Shown here one piece after another: positions 15,666 to 23,482 of a DNA stretch of 64,000 nucleotides (positions within the stretch are counted from its first letter, which is position 1; each line of letters begins with the position of its first letter). Source of the DNA: Acidobacteriota bacterium (lineage in GTDB: Bacteria; Acidobacteriota; Blastocatellia; Pyrinomonadales; Pyrinomonadaceae). A model generated the notes under the pieces. That model did no database searches and was not told where the DNA came from. It saw nothing but the letters and a program-made list of their open reading frames with translations. The DNA is taken from NCBI GenBank assembly GCA_016700075.1, contig CP065000.1:930001-994000 (forward strand), in the 5' to 3' direction. A program made the translations under genes and the position numbers.

Positions 15666-15892
15666 TCAAGTGCAAGCTCCGCATACATCCGCTTTAATTG
15701 CCGGTTCTCTTCCTCAAGCTCCCGCATCCGCCGGATGTCAGATGCCTCCATCCCTCCGAACTTCGACTTCCACTTGAAATACGTCGCCGTCGATATCCCC
15801 GCTTCCCGGCATACCTCCGCCACCGTCCGTCCACCTTCTACCTGCTTCAGGATCCCTATTACCTGCGTCTCACTGAACTTCGATCTCGTCAT
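15617..15892 (-). CDS. IS3-family OrfA (helix-turn-helix protein)
   Basis: A 91-residue protein beginning MTRSKFSETQVIGILKQ, with the HTH_Tnp_1 helix-turn-helix (TVAEVCREAGISTATYFKWK) and a leucine-zipper-like segment (MRELEEENRQLKRMYAEL). It binds the IS ends and dimerises. Its last codons (GAA AAA AAG CCC) contain the seven-A run at which ribosomes can shift -1 into orfB. A GGAGGA lies just upstream of the ATG on the minus strand. Confidence 0.9.
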   Translation of the reverse strand: MTRSKFSETQVIGILKQVEGGRTVAEVCREAGISTATYFKWKSKFGGMEASDIRRMRELEEENRQLKRMYAELALDCRVLKDVIEKKPWER

Positions 15893-15969
15893 TTCCCAGT
15901 CCTCCTCCTACTTCCTATTCTGACCGGAAACTATATTTCTGTCTGATACTATTTTATGGGAGGTTTACA

Positions 15970-16454
15970 CCAGAAGTTGTAAGCCGGGCGACCGGTTTAC
16001 CATGGAAGTGAGGTCACCCGAACAGTATAGAGGTGCAATACTTGAGGGAACTGTGACCGGTGCGGATAGTTCGGGCCGGGTCTCAGGACGGGCGAACATA
16101 TCGCTTAATTTTGACACGATCAGAATTAACGGCAATACATATCGTTTTGCCGGGATCATTGATTCGGTGACGGCAAGGAACGGCGACAGTATTTCGGTGA
16201 ATAACGAGGGAGCCGTTCGTGACAGCAGTCAGCCGGCACAAACAGCCACTCGTGCCGGGATAGGCGCGGTTCTTGGAGCGATAATTGGCGCTATCGCCGG
16301 TGGCGGGCAGGGTGCCGCGATCGGGGCTGGCGTTGGAGCAGGTACGGGTGCCGGAACGTTACTCATCACAGGCCGTGACAATTTGGATCTCGACTCGGGA
16401 ACTGTTTTCTCGATCACTTCGACGGCTCCCGCGAGTATGCGTAGCAGTCGCTAA
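15970..16454 (+). pseudogene. glycine-zipper envelope protein, 5' end removed at the IS
   Basis: The plus strand is open from the IS border and reads TRSCKPGDRFTMEVRSPEQY. This aligns with TRSARDGDRFSMTITSPLQY in the gene at 20639-22587, and the similarity continues to the stop codon. Shared parts include the glycine zipper (GIGAVLGAIIGAIAGGGQGA) and the end STAPASMRSSR. An internal ATG at 16002 could start a 150-residue product, but it has no ribosome binding site and lacks the signal peptide and N-terminal domains of the paralogue. The missing 5' part is not on the other side of the IS. A terminator follows at 16479. Confidence 0.75.
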
Positions 16455-16478
16455 ACTAGCAACAAGACCGCAAGACTT

Positions 16479-16508
16479 GGGACGGGCTAAACAGCTAGTC
16501 CCTTTTTT
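16479..16508 (+). terminator. intrinsic terminator after the truncated gene
   Basis: GGGAC (16479-16483) pairs with GTCCC (16498-16502) and is followed by six T residues (16503-16508). The stem is short but in the right place, 25 nt after the stop codon. Confidence 0.5.
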
Positions 16509-16623
16509 CCCCAGGATCGAACTCAAAAACCCATTTATTGCCATTTGCGTCAAACAGACGTTCATATTATTTTATTGACGTTGCCTTCAATAATAGGGGG
16601 GTCTGCTTCACAGGAGGTCGTGT

Positions 16624-17403
16624 GTGGCTCAATACGCTATTGCGGATCCCAAGGATTCGCTCCAAAATCATCTACTCTCAGCCCTTCCCGATGAAGATTT
16701 CGATCGGATAAATTCCAATTTGGAAACAGTTTCGCTCGAGCTTGGCGAGGCTCTTTACGAATCCGGCGACCGGATGACGCACATCTACTTTCCGACGACA
16801 GCGATCATATCGCTTCTCTACATAATGGAAAACGGCGGCACGGCAGAAATCGGCATCACCGGCAACAACGGCCTGGTTGGCGTTGCCCTGTTCATGGGTG
16901 GCGACACGACGTCTAACCGTGCGGTCGTTCAGAGTGCAGGCAAGGCCGTACGGATGACGGCGGACGCCTTGAGGACTGAATTCAAACTCGGCGGTGTTTT
17001 TCAGGACGTATTGCTTCGGTACACCCAGGCCTTGCTCACTCAGATATCACAGACCGCGGTTTGTAATCGGCTTCATACCGTCGAACAACAGCTCTGCAGA
17101 TGGCTTCTGATCAATCACGATCAATTACCGGCCGACACGCTTGTGATGACGCACGAGCTGATAGCGAATATGCTCGGTGTTCGTCACGAGGGCGTTAGTA
17201 TCGCTGCGGGAAATCTTCAAAAACTCGGCCTGATCGAATACGCACGCGGCGCGGTCCACATCCTCGACCGCGAAGGCCTTGAGAAAGTTTGCTGTGAATG
17301 TTACAAGGTCGTTTCGGATGAATACGACCGCCTGCTAGGGCAATATGTCCGCAAGAATCTTCGCGCTATTAGTTCAAAAAAGCTTGCTGACAAACGCAGT
17401 TGA
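16624..17403 (+). CDS. Crp/Fnr-family transcription regulator
   Basis: A 259-residue regulator. The N-terminal cyclic-nucleotide-binding-like beta roll covers residues about 20-135 (LELGEALYESGDRMTHIYFP, then EIGITGNNGLVGVALFMGG). A long dimerisation helix and a C-terminal winged helix (MTHELIANMLGVRHEGVSIAAGNLQKLGLIEY) follow. The phosphate-binding R-S/T-A motif of true CRP is not evident, and the Fnr cysteine set is absent, so the ligand is unknown. Start is GTG at 16624 with AGGAGG at 16612-16617. It is intact, unlike most neighbours. The PilT-like gene begins about 100 nt downstream. Confidence 0.87.
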   Translation: MAQYAIADPKDSLQNHLLSALPDEDFDRINSNLETVSLELGEALYESGDRMTHIYFPTTAIISLLYIMENGGTAEIGITGNNGLVGVALFMGGDTTSNRAVVQSAGKAVRMTADALRTEFKLGGVFQDVLLRYTQALLTQISQTAVCNRLHTVEQQLCRWLLINHDQLPADTLVMTHELIANMLGVRHEGVSIAAGNLQKLGLIEYARGAVHILDREGLEKVCCECYKVVSDEYDRLLGQYVRKNLRAISSKKLADKRS

Positions 17404-17505
17404 ACTGTGTTATTATTTTCGTTGGATCACTCCGATCCGATCAGCACAACCTACCGATCGAAGGGCATCATTCCGTCGCCCTCCATTTTCTCCCGTAAAA
17501 ATAGT

Positions 17506-19407
17506 ATGGAAAAGCTAAATGATTATCTCCAGCGGCTCTTGTCGTCGTGCAGCGACGAACTCCGCTTGGAACCAAACAAGGCACCGTGCCTTGTAGCGAA
17601 TGATCAATCGACAGACGTTTCTACGTCGCCGTTGCTCGGAACACAGATCAGCACCATGGTCTTTCCGCTGATCCCAACGGAGATCGTCACTACATTGCCC
17701 AGTACGGACGAAGTAGAGTTTGTGCTGCCGCATAATCTGGGGAATTTCAATTTTTCGATCCAAAAATCGCCTGCCGGGTTTGTTGTTACGATCAGGCCGC
17801 TGATGGGCGACGCCGAAGGCATCGAGCCGGCTTCGGGATCGTTTGAGGGCCTGCCCGCCGAGCCGCCCGCGTACACGTCGCAGCCTGAGACTGCGCCCGC
17901 CGTTGAGACATTTTCCGCGGGTGAGGAGTTCATCGCCGACATTTATGATATCCGTGAGAAGGCCGAGGAATATGTGCCATTGCCTGAGCCTCCTCCATCC
18001 TTCGAACAGATATCTTATGAACTGGAGAGCATTTCTGCTGATCATGAGGACGGCAATGTAGACCAGCCCGCGATCCAAACGTTGGACGACCTTCTTGCCG
18101 AGGAAGCCCTGACCGCGAGTGAATACACATTCCCGGCAGCTGACGACAAGGTTGACATCGTCTCTGCAAATGACCCCGAGTTTCAAACCGTATTTTCTGA
18201 CACCTCCGATTACGAACCGCCGGGGAAACGTAGCGACATTTACGCGGAAGAATATGCGCCGCCGGTCTTCGCAGAGCGACTGACCCGGCAGGAATCCTCT
18301 GAACCGGCGACGGTTGCAGCCGGGCGAAAAGCGTCCCAGATGGATGAGCTCTTCACAAAGATGGAAGCCCTAGGAGCTTCCGACCTGCATCTTTCTGTTT
18401 CAATGCCTCCGATGGTTCGGAAGGATGGAAAGATGAAACCGCTTGAAGATGGACAGCCAGCATTGACCGATGACGCAATGAAGAGCCTGCTGACGTCGAT
18501 CATGCCGGCGAAAAATCAGGAAGAATTTGCCGTCCGCAACGATACGGATTTCGCCTACGAAATTCCCGGCCTCGCACGTTTTCGCTGCAATGTATTTCGC
18601 GACCGCAAGGGCATGGGCGGAGTTTTCCGCATTATCCCGACAAAGATCCTGACCGCCGAGCAACTCGGTCTTTCTAAAGCGATCATGGACCTTTGCTCGC
18701 TCTCGAAAGGCCTAGTGGTCGTTACCGGACCGACAGGTTCGGGCAAATCGACCACGCTTTGCGCAATGATCGATTCGATCAATATGAATCGAGAGGACCA
18801 TATCATCACGATCGAAGATCCGATCGAGTTCGTCCACGATAATCAAAAATGTCTCGTCAATCAGCGCGAGGTCCACAACCACACTGATTCGTTCAAAGAC
18901 GCGTTGCGGGCTGCACTCCGCGAAGACCCGGACATTCTGCTGGTTGGTGAGATGCGAGACCTTGAGACGATCTCAATTGCGATAGAAACTGCCGAGACAG
19001 GTCACCTCGTTTTCGGTACGCTGCATACGACGACCGCGGCATCGACGGTTGACCGCATCATCGATCAGTTCCCCACCGACCGTCAGCAGCAGATACGCGT
19101 AATGTTGTCTGAATCACTGAAAGGCGTGATCGCACAGACGCTGCTGCCCAAAAAAGGCGGTGGACGCGTTGCGGCACTCGAAGTTCTCATCGTGACGCCC
19201 GCTATCAGCAATTTGATACGTGAGGGGAAGACGTTCCAAATACCATCTGCGATGCAGACAGGCAAGAATCACGGAATGGTCATGCTCAACGATGCTCTTT
19301 TCGAACACGTCCAGGCGGGCACGGTAGAACCCCGAGACGCTTACATCAAAGCCGTCGATAAAGCCGGCTTTGAGACAATGCTAACTCGCGGCGGATTCAA
19401 GATATAA
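17506..19407 (+). CDS. PilT-like ATPase with long disordered N-terminal region
   Basis: The C-terminal 355 residues are a complete PilT ATPase: SDLHLSVSMPP near 292, Walker A GPTGSGKSTT near 409, ITIEDPIEFVH, Walker B ILLVGEMRD near 477, and GHLVFGTLHTTTAASTVDR. The first 280 residues are Glu/Pro/Ser-rich and look disordered. A small possible beta domain lies around residues 50-100 (EIVTTLPSTDEVEFVLPHNL). The length, 633 residues, is nearly twice that of PilT. The ATG at 17506 is preferred over an in-frame GTG at 17407, though neither has a convincing ribosome binding site. The N-terminal region could tether the ATPase to a regulator or to the pilus base. Confidence 0.85.
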   Translation: MEKLNDYLQRLLSSCSDELRLEPNKAPCLVANDQSTDVSTSPLLGTQISTMVFPLIPTEIVTTLPSTDEVEFVLPHNLGNFNFSIQKSPAGFVVTIRPLMGDAEGIEPASGSFEGLPAEPPAYTSQPETAPAVETFSAGEEFIADIYDIREKAEEYVPLPEPPPSFEQISYELESISADHEDGNVDQPAIQTLDDLLAEEALTASEYTFPAADDKVDIVSANDPEFQTVFSDTSDYEPPGKRSDIYAEEYAPPVFAERLTRQESSEPATVAAGRKASQMDELFTKMEALGASDLHLSVSMPPMVRKDGKMKPLEDGQPALTDDAMKSLLTSIMPAKNQEEFAVRNDTDFAYEIPGLARFRCNVFRDRKGMGGVFRIIPTKILTAEQLGLSKAIMDLCSLSKGLVVVTGPTGSGKSTTLCAMIDSINMNREDHIITIEDPIEFVHDNQKCLVNQREVHNHTDSFKDALRAALREDPDILLVGEMRDLETISIAIETAETGHLVFGTLHTTTAASTVDRIIDQFPTDRQQQIRVMLSESLKGVIAQTLLPKKGGGRVAALEVLIVTPAISNLIREGKTFQIPSAMQTGKNHGMVMLNDALFEHVQAGTVEPRDAYIKAVDKAGFETMLTRGGFKI

Positions 19408-19428
19408 GACTCGATCCATTCAAATGGC

Positions 19429-19466
19429 TGACGGCGAATCTTTAAAGTTCCGCCGTCATTTTTTTT
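19429..19466 (+). terminator. intrinsic terminator after the PilT-like gene
   Basis: TGACGGCG (19429-19436) pairs with CGCCGTCA (19451-19458), giving an 8-bp stem, followed by eight T residues (19459-19466). It lies 22 nt after the stop codon. Confidence 0.8.
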
Positions 19467-19636
19467 GGTGATATTGCCGCGAGGGTTCGGGGTATTCCGT
19501 GCGCTATCAAACAGACAGAGATCCGGCGACTTGCTTCAATTGAACTAGCGCATGAAACGTCTGCGATTCGAATATATCGGGAACCAAACAATTCGCGGTC
19601 AGTTTTTACAAATTTAGACACAGAAGGAGAAATTTT

Positions 19637-19786
19637 ATGCTTTGGACAATAATCATCATACTTTAAGTTTTATGGGCTTTAGGATTCGGCTTTGGAGGAG
19701 CGGCTGTCGGCAACCTCATCCATATTCTTTTGGTCGTTGCTCTCGTCGTAGTGGTTCTTCAGTTGGTGAGGGGACGTCGGGTCTGA
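19637..19786 (+). pseudogene. DUF5670/Lmo0937-like small membrane protein with an in-frame TAA
   Basis: AGAAGGAGA precedes an ATG that opens MLWTIIIIL, then TAA at 19664-19666, and in the same frame VLWALGFGFGGAAVGNLIH, a hydrophobic stretch, and QLVRGRRV before the TGA at 19784. Together this is a full-length, 49-codon member of the small membrane protein family seen next to stress genes (MLWTI...LWLLG...GGFIHILLVIA...). A single base change would turn Leu (TTA) into the stop. Either the gene is a recent nonsense pseudogene or the codon is read through. The ribosome binding site and downstream terminator are intact, so decay is recent. Confidence 0.7.
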
Positions 19787-19813
19787 AAGCTCGATATATT
19801 GCTCTACCATCAC

Positions 19814-19847
19814 GGATCGTCACTCTTGGGTGACGTTCCCTTTTTTT
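19814..19847 (+). terminator. intrinsic terminator after the DUF5670-like gene
   Basis: GGA-T-CGTCAC pairs with GTGACG-T-TCC (stem with one mismatch, 6-nt loop) and is followed by seven T residues (19841-19847). Confidence 0.65.
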
Positions 19848-20079
19848 GTGTTCAGGGTGGGATGATGGTCGCGGTTCCCCGACTCTTTCATCACCATCTG
19901 CAGCCGCACAAAACCCGTGGCCTCGTTCGCCGATTTGCCTTGTCGTCGATTTAGCATGTCCTCAACACGCAGAACGTAGTGTGTATGCTGCCGCACAGAC
20001 CCGATAACCGATCTATCTCATAATCAATAGTAGATTCCAAGACCGTCAACTGTTTGACGTGGTCCTTTATATCGACGGT
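19820..20079 (-). pseudogene. decayed minus-strand gene, unidentified
   Basis: Two minus-strand frames each look protein-like and join across a shift near 19975-19990. The upstream part reads DHVKQLTVLESTIDYEIDRL then SGLCGSIHT. The downstream part reads HYVLRVEDMLNRRQGKSANE then ATGFVRLQMVMKESGNRDHH and ends at a TGA at 19820-19822. Upstream of the first part TAG and TAA codons appear and no start codon is found. I do not recognise the family. The alternative is that these are chance frames. Confidence 0.35.
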
Positions 20080-20137
20080 CCAATGGAATTACTAGGAACG
20101 GAATTTATAAACCTTGAATCTTTGGAGGATCAATAAA

Positions 20138-20552
20138 ATGAACGTAAACAAAAATTGCAAACATACCGTGGCAAACGGGCATTGCATACCTTATGATCGG
20201 CGGCGGCATCGGAGCTGCTCTTGCATTACTATTTGCACCGAAAAGGGGCATCGAGCTGCGTCGCGATATCGCCAATGTGACCCGAAAGGCCTATAACTCA
20301 ACACTTGAGATGACACAGGATCTGAAGCAGCGATCAGCCGATTTTCTTCACACGGCTAAAGAAAAAGTCGAAAACGTCTACGATCTGGCATCGAACAAGC
20401 TCGGACACGCCGCCGAAGTCTCCGAAGATGTCGTCTCCGAAGCGAAAGGATCGGTGACCGACGGTATCGAACGAGTGCAGAAAGAATCTGCCGCGACTCT
20501 GAATCAGGCGGCACAGGCGGCAAGTGGAAGAAAAGGCTCGAATATCGTCTAA
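20138..20552 (+). pseudogene. YtxH-like protein with a frameshift near the start
   Basis: TTGGAGGAT precedes an ATG at 20138 that reads MNVNKNCKHTV and then leaves the family frame. From about 20170 another frame reads GIAYLMIGGGIGAALALLFA then PKRGIELRRDIANVTRKAY, the classic YtxH membrane segment and amphipathic coil, continuing to 20552. Removing one A from the run at 20150-20154 would join both parts into a 137-residue protein (MNVNKIANIPWQTGIAYLM...). The in-frame ATG at 20193 has no ribosome binding site. The gene is either a pseudogene or a homopolymer sequencing error. YtxH proteins are small general-stress membrane proteins. Confidence 0.7.
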
Positions 20553-20638
20553 GCAACTGCAACTGCGGAGCCGCTAGACCGGGAGGTGAACCGGCTCCCA
20601 CATTATATTCGAGCAAGCCTAAAGAGGAAGGAACTATC

Positions 20639-22587
20639 ATGAGTAATCATATAAGCAAAATAGTATATTTTATGGTGATCACAGCAATGATCACTCTCGG
20701 CACCGCGATGCAGGCCTAGGGCCAGCAGCGTGCCTATAACGTGACAGATCGTCAGGTTCGCAATCTACTGAATCAGATAGAAAGCAAAACGAACACGTTC
20801 AAGCGTGAGATCGACCGGTCATTGGATCGAAGCATCTTCGATGGCACTAGGTGCGAAGATTCGATCAATCAAATGGTCAGCGATTTTGAAGCTTCGACGA
20901 ATCGGCTGAGGGCAATTTCTCGTCGAATCGATCGTCAGCAGGTGATGTAAAAGACGTATTGAACCGTGCTGTGCGGATCAATAGCTTTATGCGCAACAAC
21001 CGAGTGTCACAGCCGGCCCAGAATCATTGGACCCAGATCCGGCAGGATCTGTACACGCTGGCTCAATACTATAGCGTGACATCGACTTGGGACGACAACG
21101 TAAATATGCGGGTCGGTCAGGTCGGTTATACGGTTACAGACGCACAGATGCGCACCCTGTTGAACCGCCTGCAATCGCGGACCAACTCGTTCATCCAGAG
21201 CTACAACAACTGGAACCGTAATATTCGCAATCGTCAGATGTCCGCATCAAGCAATGTTGAACAGGACATCAATGACTATTCCAGAGCATTGGCCGACCTC
21301 AGGATCAATTTCAATGATCGCAATTCGGTCGGCATCGGCGAAGTACTTCGACCGGCAGTGGGTATCAACAGGTTCGTAACTACGAACCGACCCAATAATA
21401 CCGTTATCAGCCGGTGGACTCTCGTTCGCAATGACCTGGACATGCTGTCCAACTATTACCGGACTGCAATCGACTGGAACAATACGTATAACCCATATCC
21501 GGGCAGTACCTACCCGAACGTGAATTACGGCAATTTTGATTCGCAGTTATCGGGAACATATCGTCTGAATATCGGACAGAGCGAGAATGTGAGAACGGTC
21601 GTCGATCGTGCGATCATCAGCGCACGATACCCCGCGAACCAGGCCGACCGTATGCGTGCCAATCTGGAACGCCGCCTTGCATCACCTGAGACCCTAACGT
21701 TTGAAAAACGCGGTCAGCAGGTAAGAATGGCGACCGCCAATATGCAGTCTGTTGAGTTGACCGCGGATGGTGTAAGACGAACTGAGACGTCGCCCAACGG
21801 ACGTTCCGTAACGACGACCGTGACGGAAAGGAACGGACAACTTGCGATCGATTATGAAGGCGACCGAATGAACGATTTTCATCTGACATTCACGCCGGTC
21901 AACAATACACAGCTCCGCGTCACGCGTCGGATCTATCTCGAAAATAACAATCAGTCGGTTACCGTAGCTAGTGTTTACGACAAAACAAGCCAAAGTCCGC
22001 AATGGGGATCAGCATATCCGCCCAATTACAGCGGTTCCGCGTCGGATCAGTACGTTGTAGCCAATAACACGGCCATCACGGCAACATTGAACAACGAAAT
22101 ATCCACACGCTCGGCACGCGATGGCGACCGTTTTTCAATGACTATTACCTCTCCCTTACAATACAGCGGCGCCGTTATCGAGGGCGTTGTTAACGGACAG
22201 CGTTCAGGTGGGGTTTCAGGCAGAGCGACCATGGCTCTGGTATTCGAGACCATCAGATTGACTGACGGGCGAAGCTTCGCATTTGCGGGCATTGTCGATC
22301 AGGTTCGTGACGTCAATGGTAACTCCATTAACGTTGATAATGAAGGTTCGGTCCGTGATCGAAGCCAGACCACCCAAACAGTGGCACGAGCCGGTGTAGG
22401 AGCCGTTATCGGGGCCATCATCGGAGCCATTGCCGGTGGTGGTAGTGGTGCCGCGGTCGGTGCAGGCGTCGGTGCCGGTGCCGGTGCGGGAACGGTCATC
22501 TTGCAGGGCCGCGACAATCTGGAGCTCAGACAGGGCACGCAGTTCTTCATAACTGCGGGTGCTCCTGCGAACGTCAGTTCTCGCTAG
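20639..22587 (+). pseudogene. large glycine-zipper envelope protein with an amber codon and a frameshift
   Basis: From the ATG at 20639 (GAGGAAGGA upstream) a signal peptide is read to AMQA, then TAG at 20717-20719, exactly where signal peptidase would cut, then GQQRAYNVTDRQVRNLLNQI in frame. Near 20910-20912 the frame changes: adding one G to GGG joins STNRLR to GNFSSNRSSAGDVKDVLNRA. The repaired product has about 649 residues. It contains two tandem helical repeats of about 120 residues, each starting VTD-x-Q-(V/M)-R-x-LLN and ending in an LxxLxxYY segment. A middle beta-rich domain and a C-terminal domain with a glycine zipper (GAVIGAIIGAIAGGGSGAAV) follow. The intact 20959-22587 frame has no ribosome binding site. 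It is paralogous to the IS-truncated gene at 15970. Confidence 0.7.
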
Positions 22588-22609
22588 CTTCATTATCGCC
22601 ACCACATTT

Positions 22610-22654
22610 GGCCGGACGTATCCACCTCGGATGCGTCCGGCCTTTGTTGTTTTC
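22610..22654 (+). terminator. intrinsic terminator after the glycine-zipper gene
   Basis: GGCCGGACG (22610-22618) pairs perfectly with CGTCCGGCC (22634-22642) and is followed by the T-rich TTTGTTGTTTTC. It lies 22 nt after the stop codon. Confidence 0.8.
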
Positions 22655-22893
22655 ATCCCATTACCTTATAGCCCAAGCCAAACTGGCCATTTAGCGAGTA
22701 GGAAAACGCGTTGTGTCGAGATCGAAGGCGGAGAATCTCACAGTCATCGCGGGAAATTTCGCGAACGGCGGCGGCGATCAAAGGTCGTGTCAAACGCCTC
22801 GAATTCCCAAAACGCATGCCTATATCGCCAGTGGATGCGGTCTGCGGCTACTAGTTCCGATCTAACGCGAAGAACCTGCTTCAGTTAGCTGAG

Positions 22894-22910
22894 TTGGCAC
22901 AGGGCTTGCG
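22894..22910 (+). promoter_or_regulatory. sigma-54-type promoter of the SH3 lipoprotein gene
   Basis: TTGGCAC-AGGGC-TTGCG has the invariant GG and GC elements separated by exactly 10 nt and matches the TGGCAC-N5-TTGC consensus. It lies 86 nt upstream of the ATG at 22996. The stretch 22655-22893 before it holds no gene I can support. Confidence 0.6.
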
Positions 22911-22995
22911 AACCAAACAGAGTAAAGCTGCTGCCCGTTCGTCCGAACCGCGACAGATATCGGATCTATTTTGGGGGCCGCTTTGGGAGGCTCTT

Positions 22996-23469
22996 ATGAC
23001 GAAGGATCTCTTAAATCTGACAATTGTGATAGCAATACTGCTCGTGGTCGGCTTAGGCTGCAGCCAACTTCCTATAACCACTACACAGCAAACACAACAG
23101 TCGCCGCCGCCCGCCGCAACACCCGCGCAGACGCCTGACGAAGCAAATGAAAAATTGCTGGAGAAGTTGGCCGAACTTGAGAAGAAGATCGACGACCAGC
23201 AAAAACAGGCAAAAGCTACGCCCCCGCCCGTGATCCGAACCGCTACGACGGCATGGGTCAATTCTCCTGGCGATGGCTTCTTGGCGCTCCGCAGCGATCC
23301 GAGCGCAGATGTCGGCTACCGGATACTACAGATCCCGCACGGCGCTGAGGTTCGAGTTATTAGCTGTCAGGATCGCTCTATCAGGATCGGCGGAAGGTCA
23401 GGCCGTTGGTGCCGAGTACGATATGACGGCACAACTGGATGGGCATTCGATGGCTGGCTTGTGTATTGA
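22996..23469 (+). CDS. lipoprotein with C-terminal SH3-like domain
   Basis: A 157-residue exported lipoprotein. The signal segment NLTIVIAILLVVGLGC ends in a lipobox (V-G-L-G-C). A Gln/Pro-rich linker and a short charged coil (NEKLLEKLAELEKKIDDQQK) lead into a bacterial SH3 domain from about residue 90 (WVNSPGDGFLALRSDPSADV to GWAFDGWLVY). SH3b domains often bind peptidoglycan or proteins. The start at 22996 has GGGAGG upstream and fits the signal peptide; a GTG/ATG-less extension upstream is not supported. It is preceded by a sigma-54-type promoter and is convergent with the tolC-like gene. Confidence 0.8.
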   Translation: MTKDLLNLTIVIAILLVVGLGCSQLPITTTQQTQQSPPPAATPAQTPDEANEKLLEKLAELEKKIDDQQKQAKATPPPVIRTATTAWVNSPGDGFLALRSDPSADVGYRILQIPHGAEVRVISCQDRSIRIGGRSGRWCRVRYDGTTGWAFDGWLVY

Positions 23470-23482
23470 TCAAAAGGCGCGG

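Larger units (their letters stand above)
14764..15969 (-). mobile_element. IS3-family insertion sequence (IS407-like)
   Basis: The element is 1206 bp, bounded by imperfect terminal inverted repeats of about 27 nt. Both ends share TGTAAACCTCCC exactly, and the remainder differs by a few mismatches and one gap. It ends TG...CA as IS3 elements do. Two overlapping reading frames encode OrfA and the DDE transposase OrfB. No 3-5 bp target duplication is visible: the left flank ends TTCAGAC and the right flank begins CCAGAAG. The right end interrupts a glycine-zipper protein gene whose 5' part is absent on the left, which suggests an adjacent deletion. Confidence 0.88.

Noticed and set aside
22655..22893. 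A 55-codon minus-strand frame beginning MRFGNSRR in the gap before the SH3 lipoprotein gene
   Set aside because: No ribosome binding site or family match, Arg-rich composition typical of chance frames.
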